The notes beneath the pieces were generated by a model. The model was not told where the DNA came from. It was given only the letters and a program-made list of their open reading frames with translations, and made no database searches. Shown piece by piece: positions 1 to 10,072 of a stretch of DNA of 64,000 bases (the stretch's first letter is position 1; every line of letters begins with the position of its first letter). Source of the DNA: Echria macrotheca (Eukaryota > Ascomycota > Sordariomycetes > Sordariales > Schizotheciaceae); assembly GCA_030411725.1 (NCBI GenBank), contig MU839827.1, forward strand, positions 62,001-126,000, written 5' to 3'. The position numbers and the translations under genes are program-made.

Positions 1-1
1 G

Positions 2-976
2 TGGAACTCCAGCCTCGAACTCGCCACCATTGCCTGTGACGCCGGCACCAGGAAGCCCAAAACCAACATCCGCATACAGCTCGAAGGATCAGCCGGTCCC
101 ACCCTCCAAGCCCTGCTCGCCGACCTGATAGTTCCGCAGGATGTCTCCGGCTGGGAGATCGCCTACGATAGCCTCGCCACCCTCAACCGCAACACCTGCC
201 TCTTTGGCATCCAAAAGCTACCGTCCCTCCGCGCGTCCAGCACGGTGCAGTATAACATTGGCAGTTCGCTCCTTCGACGCACCTACATGGTCTTCGATGC
301 GGCAAACAAGGATGTGGCCCTTGCCCCCGTTCTCTCGACCACCGGCTCGAAGCCCTCGCCTGCCATCGTCCCATTCGACAAACCTGGGGCGCGCATCCCC
401 TCCTCCAAACTGTATTGCGTCAACCCAGACGTATGTGGGGAATCCGACAATCCGAGCACGTCGGCGTCAGGATCAAGCGGTAGCGGCAGCGGTGGCGGCA
501 GTGGAGGCGGCGCCAGCAGCGGAGATGACAGCCCGCAGCCGGACTCGAGCTGGAAAAAGATTGTCATCGGCGTCGTTGTGCCCATCGTCACGCTCGCCAT
601 CCTCGTTCCCATCGCATACGTCCTGACTACGAGGCGACGCCGCAAGAACCAGGAAATGTCGGGGGCGGGGTCGACGCTGAGAGGATCCGAGGTGGATGAG
701 GACGACAACTTCAAGGACGACGAGTATGGCGTCAAGGTTACCGTGTCGGTGTCGGGGAAGGTGTCGTACGCGAAACCTCCATCGCCGCCTGAGCTATTTC
801 TGGGCCTGCCGGGTGCCTTGCCCATTATCCCTGAGGAGAGGAACTCGCAGTACTGGGGAGACGGAGTGCTGAGGGGGACGAGTACCAATGGCAGTGGGAG
901 GAGCGGCAGTGGTGGAAGCGAGGTCAGCGGAGGCGGAAGTGCCGCGCGAAAAGAGGTTTGGGATGAGAAGAATTAA
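2..976 (+). CDS. Membrane-anchored aspartic protease (pepsin family A1), 5' truncated by window edge
   Basis: The reading frame is open from base 2, and 324 residues are visible. The first ~105 residues match the end of the second lobe of fungal pepsin-like proteases: a CLFGIQ segment, then IGSSLLRRTYMVFD, the usual last strands of the fold. Both catalytic Asp motifs would lie upstream of the window. After this come a Gly/Ser-rich linker (about residues 152-175), one hydrophobic span (about 187-210), a basic RRRRK stop-transfer signal and a ~110-residue acidic, Ser/Gly-rich tail. The layout implies an enzyme displayed outside the plasma membrane or wall, like yapsin-type proteases but with a TM segment instead of a GPI signal. 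The family call is strong and the substrate is unknown. Confidence 0.85.
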   Translation, partial: WNSSLELATIACDAGTRKPKTNIRIQLEGSAGPTLQALLADLIVPQDVSGWEIAYDSLATLNRNTCLFGIQKLPSLRASSTVQYNIGSSLLRRTYMVFDAANKDVALAPVLSTTGSKPSPAIVPFDKPGARIPSSKLYCVNPDVCGESDNPSTSASGSSGSGSGGGSGGGASSGDDSPQPDSSWKKIVIGVVVPIVTLAILVPIAYVLTTRRRRKNQEMSGAGSTLRGSEVDEDDNFKDDEYGVKVTVSVSGKVSYAKPPSPPELFLGLPGALPIIPEERNSQYWGDGVLRGTSTNGSGRSGSGGSEVSGGGSAARKEVWDEKN

Positions 977-1609
977 CCAGCTAACTTTTTAATTTTATTT
1001 TGAGTAGCATCGAGTTGCAATTGCGTTCGGAAACCGGGACGTGCAGGTGCCATTGTATCTTTTTCTGGTGTATGGGCCAGAGCTCCTAGCCTCATTCGTG
1101 ATTTCGTATCCCCCTCGCGGTTTCTCGTGACGTCCTTGGACCCGGTCCAGCCGCTGAGGAATATGAACGAGCTGCCGATATTTCCCACTAGCCAAACCAG
1201 GGGCCTGAAGAAGGTCCAGTCGAGATCTGGGTCACGGCTGTCCCTGCGGTGTTGAGGTGACGCTCGTAAGAGGACAGAAAAACGCAGTGGGTCTCGAATG
1301 CAAGTGACCAGCTCCAAACGTCGCACCACTTGGAGAAATTAGTACTGGCAAACCTAAGTTGTATGATGTTGCCTGTATACGTGCAACCATCCAACATCTT
1401 TACCATCCTGGTTCTGGCCCTACTTCCCTCTTCCCATCACAGCTGAGGCAGCGCATCAGCTCACAACCTCAATTTTCACATGCCGCTTACATCAACCAAG
1501 ACAACTGGCGAGCCCGACATGCTCGTCATCGAAACACGATCTCACCTCTGAGATTTCCCCTCGCGTTCCTCATCCGGTCCTATCCCTCCAACCTCTCACG
1601 CCAAACTAT
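977..1609. other. Intergenic, convergent 3' ends
   Basis: Lies between the protease stop and the methyltransferase stop on the other strand. Short overlapping open frames occur here without recognisable domains. I see no gene. Confidence 0.6.
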
Positions 1610-2401
1610 TCACAGACCCTTCTTCGCCCTAACCAACAAAAAAGTGGGCTTTGCCCGATCCCCCCTCATCTCCTCCACCCACTCCGGCCTCTCCCGAAAC
1701 TCTTCCTCGGTAGGATACCACTCCTCAAACCCGGTAATCTCAAACCCACTCCCCAAAAGCATATTCAGATACGTCCCCGTGGTCCGGTGATACTTCCTCA
1801 CCCCCTCCGCCAGCCAATTCGTCACCCTGACGCCCTCAACCTGATACTGATCCAGCGGCCAGACCCTGCGCACATCTCCCGTCTTACCAGGCACCTCCAC
1901 GAACCCGGGAACAGACGGCGCCGTGAAAACCGGATGTTCCGTCGAGAAAACAAACACACCGCCCGGCTTCAGCACCCTGAAAACCCTATTGACCAGGTAC
2001 GACAGGTTAGACAGGTAATGCACCGCCAGCGCGCTGAATACCACATCATATTCTCCGTCTGCTTCCGCTGGAATAAGCCTGTCAACAGCATCGGGATCAT
2101 CCAGATCACCGCGTTGGTACGTGATTCCCTCAGCAGAGGGGGCAGTCATCTCCCGTGCGCGCGCGAGCATGTTCTCGGAGATGTCAATCGCCAGAACGGA
2201 GGCCGCGCCTTGGGCGTGGAAGTAGCGCGTGTACCAGCCCATTCCGCAGGCTAGGTCGAGGATTTTGGTGCCCGAGAGGGAGGCGGGAAGGAGGGAGCGG
2301 AGACGGGGCCATTCGGGCGCGCCGTCGAGGCCTTGGCGGGAACGTTGGAGGGATGCGTAGTTGGTGAAGAAGGTTGGGGTGTCGTAGATATTTTGGGACA
2401 T
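1610..2401 (-). CDS. Class I SAM-dependent methyltransferase (UbiE/Methyltransf_11 type)
   Basis: An uninterrupted frame of 263 residues. The frame is open much further upstream, but the ATG at 2401 was chosen because CCACCCAAA ATG is a good fungal context and the upstream residues look like translated leader. Motif I is LDLACGMGW (about 48-56), followed by the acidic strand VLAIDIS, the motif DVVFSALAVHYL and the post-motif RVLKPGG. These are the SAM-binding elements of class I methyltransferases. The C-terminal part, with a WLAEGV..YHRT segment and an aromatic EEWYPTEEEF stretch, is typical of small-molecule methyltransferases of bacterial and fungal origin. No signal or TM segment is present, so it is probably cytosolic. 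The methyl acceptor cannot be inferred. Confidence 0.88.
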   Translation of the reverse strand: MSQNIYDTPTFFTNYASLQRSRQGLDGAPEWPRLRSLLPASLSGTKILDLACGMGWYTRYFHAQGAASVLAIDISENMLARAREMTAPSAEGITYQRGDLDDPDAVDRLIPAEADGEYDVVFSALAVHYLSNLSYLVNRVFRVLKPGGVFVFSTEHPVFTAPSVPGFVEVPGKTGDVRRVWPLDQYQVEGVRVTNWLAEGVRKYHRTTGTYLNMLLGSGFEITGFEEWYPTEEEFRERPEWVEEMRGDRAKPTFLLVRAKKGL

Positions 2402-3967
2402 TTTGGGTGGGGTTTTCTGGGTGGTTGATATGTTGGTCGAGGAGTCGGGTGATGGGAGTTGGAAGGGGAAAAGGGGGTGGTTGCCTACAGCGACAGGTGT
2501 ATTTGTACAGGACAGACGGTAATACTCGGACAAATGCCAAACCGATCGCTGAAGTTTTTCGCGTCTTGAGTCTATAGAAAAGCGATTTAGCGCACTCGCA
2601 GGCAAGTGCTGGAAGTGTGAGTCAATGGAAAAATATACCAAACAGGTTGTCTGGCAAACATCGCCCAAAGAAGTGGCTGAATGCCAAATGGTAGTTGTGA
2701 GATGTCCTGATATGCACGAAATATTCGCAACACGCGCTCTGCAGCCCCAATGCAGCCCGGCGTGAGTCACTGGTTCAAGCTCATATTATTAGCACCCATA
2801 TATTGTTCAGCGATTGGCCAGCTGAATTCAGGCCTAGAACAGAACAATGCCCTCGGCGCCATACGTGAATTCCCATCCCACTCAACTACATGTACTCAAA
2901 TTCCTCAACTGACGCCATACTACTAAGTTACCCTTCTCAGCAACGGATCCATCCCTGGACGTTCCTCCAGCGTCCCCCGGTTCTTTCTTCCTCCTCATGC
3001 ACCGCCGAAGCCACCTGCCTAAATCCCTAAGCAGACCCTAGATATTTGGAAGTCTCCTCGGAGGACGCATCCTGAACTCGCCGGGCGGTCTGGGCGGCGG
3101 ATACCGTAGGAAGTCGAGCAAGTTGCCGACATACTACGCCATGATGAAGGTCCCACAAGACAGAAGTGCGCAAACTACAATGAACCACATGAGTCTTTGG
3201 CCCGGGAAGACTCGTTCCTGAGATAGGGGGTTCTTGGACGAGTCTATTGAAACTGTTAGCCCAGTGGCCCCGGAGACTCAAGAACGCTCCGGTCGTGCTT
3301 ACATGAACCGATCTTTTTCCACATCAGGTTATCGTCGCAGCCCAAAGCTCCGCACTAAGCACCAGAGTGCTATTCTTCTGTGACTGGCAAGGAAAGTTGA
3401 GATATGGGGGGCACACGAGGCGCAACTGTCCAAATGTACCTACCGATCGACAACTGCGCAAGAGACGATTACACTTCCACACCCCGGACAGTGTGACACC
3501 AGCCTGTATTGTTGAAAGGGACAAGCGGGAGGATATCCAGACAGGGAGGAGTCCCTCGACGCTGGAGCCATGCGGCACCGTTTTTTGATCAGAGATACTT
3601 TTTCAACGAGTATATCATCAGCGAGTCAAGTTGTCCCCAAAGATACAGCACCACCGGCAAGGTTTGAGTGATGATTGGTTCAATGTTGCCAGTGTCGGCT
3701 GCTTCTTGACAGTCTATAACCAGCTGGTGAATTTGAAATGGAACCGCCAACCAGCTGGCAGGACTCAAGGGAGATCACTCGAATGATGCTGCTGCCTAGG
3801 TAGGTACCTTAGGTAGGTTGCCGGGCGCGAAATGACGCAGTTGCAGATTCCACCTCAGTAACGACTCCACATTCCACCCCTATCCATCTATCAGAACAAC
3901 TAGCCGGAAAACCCACTTAAGGCTACTTCTTCGTCTCGCGGCGCTTTTTTCTGCTGTCTTGCCCTCC
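2402..3967. other. Intergenic, 1.57 kb, no gene seen
   Basis: Divergent promoter region between the methyltransferase and the STAND-N gene. Open frames of 73-84 codons overlap one another on both strands and show no domain. A palindromic block of CCTAGGTA/AGGTAGGT repeats sits at 3795-3818, the same short motif family seen elsewhere in the window. Confidence 0.55.
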
Positions 3968-5928
3968 ATGGATCCATTTTCCATCACAGTGGGGTGCATG
4001 TCGCTGCTTGAGGCTGTCGTAAAGGCCTCGACCACGATTGGAACTTTCGTCAAGAACGTGCGTCAAGCGCGGCGCGCCATGGAAGCAGTCTCGCGGGAAC
4101 TGTTGTCGCTCAAAATCGTGCTGGAGCTGCTTATCGAGGACACGCAAGACAAGACCGTAGTGCTTCCACAGACGCTCAATCGCCAGGTCGCCAGCATTGT
4201 CGCGAATTGCACAATTGTCGTCCTGGATATAGAGAAGTGCATGGAGAAATACATGCAGCGGAACATTGCATGGGCCTCGAATGGTCAGGAGGAAGTTGCT
4301 CAGCTGCTACGGGGCCTTGAGGCTCACAAAGCTGCTTTGGAGCTCGGTCTCGACACGCTAACCTTGTAAGTAGATCACTACGTTTACCTAGCACACACAC
4401 ACATATTCAGAGGACCTAGAAACGCTAACTTAACGCCCCAGTCATCTGGCAAAGGAGATCAAGGCCGATACCCAGGATATACTTCATGTCACGGGGCACA
4501 TCCGGGAGGATACCACGCAGATACTGGCAGAGATCGAGAAACTGAAGGCTCGTCTCAGACCAGGCACGTCTGAGACCACCGAATCTGACATCATTCTTCA
4601 ACGGTACCTTGAAGAGCTGACATTCCTTACCGAGAATGACCCCACTCTCCCGAAACCCGCCGAATCGTCGTTTTCGGGCTCAACAACCCCCTCAATTTCT
4701 TCAACAATCAGCTCTCCACCGAGAAGGCCCTCCAATCCTGACGGGCTGGACAATCAACCTGGTCTTCCTGCTCAGTCGCAGTCGGATCCCGTCCCTATAT
4801 CTCCGAATGGAAACCCTGCAGTTCCTCCGTCAGCCGAGAGTCCAGATCCCTTGAGGGACTTGCACTCCGGGCCTGCATTGCCAGACATAGAGCGGGGATG
4901 CTCCTTGCCGTCAAATGACCAAACCTCTGATGAAGCTTCGGGTGATGGACCAGCTGAGAAAATTGATCTCGACGAGGACTCGATGTTCGATGAGATAAAT
5001 GGCCAAATGCGGCGCGAAGCGCAGGAGGCTCCGATCTGCACGCCAATAGTATCGGAAGATTATTATCAAATTCAATATCAGCCAAACGTCTACAGCGAGG
5101 CTGTGTTTGACTTCCCTAGGATAGATGAAGAGGGATTCAAATCACTGGAGGCCATGAGAGTGTACCAGGCCATCGCGACACCTTCAGAGCTCGGGGAGCT
5201 ACTGGACTTTCCTACCGGATGTCAGGTAATGCTCTTCACGACCCCATACCAGGACTCTGTCAACACCAAACGTAGGGGCAACTTAGAGCAGATGGAAAAC
5301 AGTATGGTGGACCTCCTGCACACCCTGGTGGCGTACAGCTCCTGGCCGTGTTCAAAAGAAGATTCGCAATCACTCGATTTCCGCACATTCCAAGTGGTGA
5401 ATCTAACATATCAAGGGCAATGGGCTGGTGGCAAGGACGACCTTCTTGAGGACACGGTGTGGACAAGCTTTACTGTACGTGAAGACATTCCCGGCTTGTG
5501 TAGATTTCTGGTAAACCAGGTACGTCGCCGGCTACATTACAGCAACTTGTTGACACTCGGTGTATCTAGCTAACTTAGATGTACCCCAGATCCCGTTCTC
5601 AAACCAGGGGGCTGCACTTACGCGCATATTCGCAAAACCAGTGGATAGCCAAGAAATTAGCGAAGAGAGTTTCCTGGCCCTTCTGGATAGTCATAAAAAG
5701 TCGTATGGTGATGCCTCGGTTGCGAGTATGAGCCTGGCATCAGGGAGGCGTTTTCATATTGGGGATATAGTTGCAGATCGTGATGTATTTGGCATCAGAG
5801 GTCTCAAAGACTTTCCCCCCAATTCACAACAGTGGAGACGTAACAGTTCATCTATGATGGGTAATTTGAGCGAACGGAGAATTGGACGAACACAGCGTGG
5901 TAAGAAGGGGGAATGCGTGGTAATGTAA
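3968..5928 (+). CDS. Protein with fungal STAND N-terminal (Fun_N-like) domain
   Basis: Three exons, 3968-4365, 4442-5519 and 5590-5928, give 604 residues. The first intron (GTAAGT...CCCCAG) restores the frame through LTFHLAKEI. The second (GTACGT...CCCCAG) uses the later acceptor because only that one continues FLVNQ into IPFSNQGAA. The N-terminus MDPFSITVGCMSLLE begins the helical domain found in front of NACHT/STAND and ankyrin proteins in ascomycetes. Helical, coiled-coil-like segments follow to about residue 185, then a long Ser/Pro-rich linker, an acidic region and a C-terminal globular part containing DFPRIDEEGF and FTVREDIPGLCRFL. No NTPase motif is present, so this is an N-terminal-domain-only protein rather than a full NLR. 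A role as an adaptor or decoy in signalling is inference. Confidence 0.75.
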
Positions 5929-6400
5929 CTAGCTCAGGTCTGGCTAGGAGCCTCACATCAAAGACCAAAGGCCAGGAATATTGCCACCTAGATTTCCAGA
6001 TGTTGCGTGGAGGTTCTTGTCTTCTTCCAGCTTGATTTTCTTCCTCTTTGACATTGTTCCTCCTTTTGTATGCCAAATCGCTATCTATTCCCCACTCGTA
6101 ACCCTGTCCTTCCAGACCCGGTTCGCTGGCCTAGTTCACATCACGCGGTCTTCAAAGCAACATGTAGTCATCAGGACACATACAGTAGGTGGTAACATCT
6201 TTTCCCCGCACTTCAGCATTACGTGGTGAAGACGAAGCTCAGAACACCGAGGGGGCAGACGGGGGATTGCTACTTCAGACAAAAATTATACCATGAAATA
6301 TATACAAAGAAACCAACATCACCTCGTCTGCTTCCAAGAATCATGTAGGCTCCCCTCAACGCTCTCCTTCTTTCTCGCCTTGCTGATCCGAACTTCCTAG
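5929..6400. other. Intergenic, convergent 3' ends
   Basis: 472 bp between converging genes. It holds T-rich runs and no supportable coding region. Confidence 0.6.
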
Positions 6401-7248
6401 CTAGTTCAGGGTGGAATATATTCGCGTGGTTGCATAGACATTTACAGTCGCCGAGCTCGTGATCGTCGAGCTCTCCGTGGTGGTCGTGCTCTCCGTCGCC
6501 GTGGTCGACGTCGTCTCGAGCGCCGTGGACACGTCCGTCTCGGTGGTGGTCTTGGCAAGAAATATTTGTTAGCTGAAATTTGTTGACGCAGGAAATCAGA
6601 GCAAGAATGAGAACATACCGTGGTAGTGGTCGGCGTCGTGGTGGCGTCAATAGTGCTCGTAGCAGCCGTAAGGTCCAGGCAGCTGCAGGCGGCGGAGAGC
6701 TTGGTGGCGGCAATGCGCTCGAGGTTCTTAGTCCGCAGGTCCGGGCAGCCCGTCGGCACTGGGAGGCTCTCGGTCAGCATGGCCGTGCGCTTGTTAATGA
6801 CCAGAATGCGCCACGTCACGGTGCTCGTGGATGTGAGAACGGTAGTGGTGGTCGTCAGGTCAACCTCGGTTGTGAAGGTGGTGGTTGTCCTGCTTCATGT
6901 GAGACACGTTAAACGAAGAACAAAACCGATCAGGGAAGTTCACGTGATGTCGGTGGAGGTGGTCGTCGTGGTGGACAACTCGGTGGCCGTCGCCGTGGCC
7001 GTCTCCAGGTCCCCAGTGAGCGTGGTGGTGATGGTGACGGGCTCGACGCCGAGGTAGTCACGGCAGAAGTCGTCAGCCTGCTGTGTGAGGGATGGCAGAC
7101 ACTCCTCGGAGATGGTGTGGCGGCAGGTGAGGAACTCGAGCACGCCGTTGATGTTGCACTGCGCCGGGGCGAAGGTCCAGAACGGAGATGTCGCGATCAC
7201 CGGGGCACCGAGCAGCAGGAGCTGCAGTATAGACTCAGAGGCACGCAT
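6401..7248 (-). CDS. Secreted Thr-rich cysteine-containing protein, function unknown
   Basis: Three exons on the minus strand, 7248-6944, 6889-6619 and 6550-6401, give 241 residues. The splice sites were chosen because they alone keep the Thr-rich register: GTGAAC...GCAG for intron 1 and GTATGT...CCAAG for intron 2. A hydrophobic N-terminus (about residues 5-20, SILQLLLLGAPVIA) is a likely signal peptide. The next ~60 residues contain four Cys (CNINGV, LTCRH, EECLP, DFCRD), which fits a small disulfide-bonded domain. A second Cys patch (CPDLR, CSCLDL) lies between two Thr-rich tracts, which are likely heavily O-mannosylated. No GPI signal is obvious at the C-terminus. It is probably a cell-wall or secreted protein. 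I do not recognise a named family. Confidence 0.7.
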
Positions 7249-7840
7249 GCTGACGACGGATCACAACCTGATGACCAAAAATTGAGAGTTGGAGAGAGGC
7301 CCAAGACACGCGAACATAGAATTCGCCTGGCGGGAGGTCGTCGGTTTTCTCTCAGACGGCCCAGGCTGAGATGGGACACTTCTGCAGGGGCTCGACGCCA
7401 GTGAGTTGCAGGAGATTGTCAATAAAGATCCAACATCGATCTATTTACACGCTTAAGCCTCCTCGGGATGGATAGCGCTTCAGCTGGCCCTTTCAGCTGG
7501 GTCCAGGCCCGGTGGCGCCAAGCCTGGCCTCGGGGGTGCCTGAAGCTAAACGGTTTTCTGCCTAGCTCGTGCCAATCGGCGTTGTTCCTTAACTACCGCA
7601 CGCCTGGGATGTGGAAGAAAAGTTCCGAAGGCTTGTTTGATTTCATGGGACGCTGTGGTTGGCCGCCGCCTGAGGACACTGTTCCTCATGCAAGTGCACG
7701 GGGGTTGTTATCTCCGAGCTTGTCAATATTCTAAAGCAATCTTTGTTTTTCCATGACGAAGACCGACGCGGCGTTTAAAGACTTCTCCTGGAACTGACTG
7801 GACATTTTCCAGCAAGCCGACAAGCATCGCAACCTCCATC
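7249..7840. other. Intergenic, 592 bp
   Basis: Upstream region of the Thr-rich gene and downstream region of the rhodopsin-like gene. I see no gene. Confidence 0.55.
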
Positions 7841-9451
7841 TTACACACGGAACTGAAAAGGTTCCTGGAAAGGAAAAAAAAGAATTAAATTTCCTATGGA
7901 AATGTCTCTCTTCGCGTGGGATCCCTGTACTGACTCACCTCGGTCGTGACCTTGATGCAGTCCCCGCGTCCGGACGCGTTCCACTCCGGCCCAGGTCCGG
8001 CCCCCACCCCGGTGCCGGCGACCCCGCCGGCAATCTCGTGCGTGTACGGCGGGCCGACGACGAAGTGGCCCTGGAAGATGTCCGACGACGCGGCCGTGTT
8101 CGTGCCCGTTCTGATCTCTGCGATGGTGCTCAGCTTGCCTGGCGTTCCCGTCCCCCAAAACTCCCTCGCGACGCTGCCGTTTTCCAAGCCGTCGCTGACG
8201 CTGACATTCCTGCTGTCCGTAGTCCCTGTTACGGGTAGGGACTTCGTATTACCCGTCTGCAGCTCGATGCCACCGTCGCCCTCGTAATTCGAGTTTCTGG
8301 GCTGTGCCGGCGTGGATGCTCGCTTTCTAGCAATTGAGATGGCCGAGCCCCGACGCGAGGCGGCGTCCACGGCCCGGTAGAATCCTTTCTTGAACCGCGG
8401 CGGGACGAAGCGCGAGACGAGCGGGCGGAGGTGGGCTAGGCAGTTGGCGATGATGTAGCAACTCGACTCGGTGATCGAATATCGCGACAGGGGAACTCCT
8501 GCGACTTGAACTACTGTCAGCAAAACTTTGACCGAGAATCAGAGTGACTGGTGTTCTTGAGCCTACATGTCTCGTCCTCCATAGCCGGATGCCTGAAAAA
8601 GCTGCCAGTCCGAACGATAGAGGCAATAACGCCGCTGCAGATGTTAGCAGAACAAAAGAAAATGCCAAACAAAAAGAAAACAGAGGGGTTACCAGCTCGC
8701 GACCAGAAAGATCAAAACCAGGGCCACCCGCTTCGGTGTTGGTAGCCTCAACCCCCAGATCGTCCGCAACGGCAATATCATAATGATTACATCCAGAACG
8801 AACCCCGGCACGCTCTGGGCGTCGAAAAATGTCTGAATATCGACGCAGTGACCGCCGGGTATCGTGCGATCCCACCAGTAAGCAATCGGGACGCACTGAA
8901 AACAGGCGGCAATAAACATAGACGCGCCGGTAGCCACGACGGCAACGAGCACAGTGAGCGTGATCATGCGCATCGGCCCGCCGGCGTTCCAGTTGAACAC
9001 CCTGAGGTACAGCCAGAGGATGGCGAGACGCGGCAGCGTCACGGCAATGAAGTACGTCAACTCAAAGGCAAAGAGGAGCTGGTACCAGTGCCGCAGGACC
9101 GTGGGCGTGATCTGAGGTGCGCACACATGGTAGCCTAGCCCGCCGAATTTCACCATTACTATGATTTCTAACATCAGCGACACACACAGTTATTGAGAGA
9201 TAAATGTAGGAAACAGAGGACGCACATATCCCGATAATGCATAGCCCGACATTGAAGACATAGGCCGCCACGATCATCCAGTCGTCGACTCCAAAGGGGG
9301 CTCCGCCGTACGTCTTGACCCAAAACCGCAAGGCGATGACGAGTGTGGTGAGGACGAGGGCCACGACGCTGATATCTATGAGTCCCGGGCCCAAATATTC
9401 ATTGAGGAAGTCAGGGGTCGGGTTTTCGCATGAAGCATCGGTCGTGGCCAT
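7841..9451 (-). CDS. Seven-TM fungal rhodopsin-like/SAT4 family integral membrane protein
   Basis: Exons on the minus strand are 9451-9226, 9158-8693, 8634-8567, 8513-7939 and probably 7864-7841, giving about 452 residues. Intron 1 must use the ATCATAG acceptor, because the nearer TTAG creates a stop codon. Seven hydrophobic spans fill roughly residues 20-290. The family signatures are present: a DDW motif after TM2 (GVDDWMIVAAYV), an R-L-A-I-LWLYLRVF helix, C-V-P-I-AYWWD before an extracellular loop, D-V-I-IMILPLRTIWGL, and SSCYIIANCLAHLRPL in TM7. The ~150-residue cytosolic tail is Ser/Thr/Gly-rich. This is the fungal GPCR-like group that includes many Pth11-related and SAT4 proteins, but no CFEM domain is present. 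The last intron (GTGAGT...TTTCCAG) may be retained, which would end the protein at 7894 instead. The ligand is unknown. Confidence 0.82.
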
Positions 9452-10072
9452 AGCTAACTCAGAAGGCTGTCTATAACCAAGATAACGGCTGTTGCCAAGA
9501 TAGAATAGGACACGTAGAGCATCGAAACATGGAAAGGGATCGGAGATCCATGTTGACGATATCGCCGAGGAGGGGTCAGCGGGTGTTTTGTACGTGTGTG
9601 ACCGTGGCACCGTACGCTTCCTCCTCGGCTGTCACCAAAGGCTCTCAAAGGCTTGACGAAATCGATCTAGATACTCCGTAGACATCGGCTGTTCTTGATG
9701 AGACGACAGATCTTGTGTTAGATGGTGCCGGTGCTTTGATGATGATGCCGTTGACAGGTTGTTAGAGCAGCTTCAATGTTGCCTCACAGAAGCTTCGGAA
9801 CAGCCAGCTGTGACCACAGATTGCGGCCGCACACGTTACTTGGAATTTCATGGTGCCGGCTCACCGTTCATGTTTGAACGACACTTTGCCGTCCATGCTT
9901 GGCCTCCAAGCCCACCCCCCCGAGCCGCAGCCGAGTGACGCAATCCTAGCGCCGAATTCCTCCCATCTCCGGGCTGTATCCCCGCATCGGCAATAACGGG
10001 GCACTCGTATACGCCGCACCCAGTTCCCCTCGTTGTAGATCCTCCGGAACACCGTTCTCGAGCGCCATCAAA
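9452..10072. promoter_or_regulatory. Divergent promoter region, rhodopsin-like gene / sugar-acid dehydratase
   Basis: The two genes are transcribed away from each other across 621 bp, so their promoters lie here. I could not pick out a specific binding site with confidence. Confidence 0.5.
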
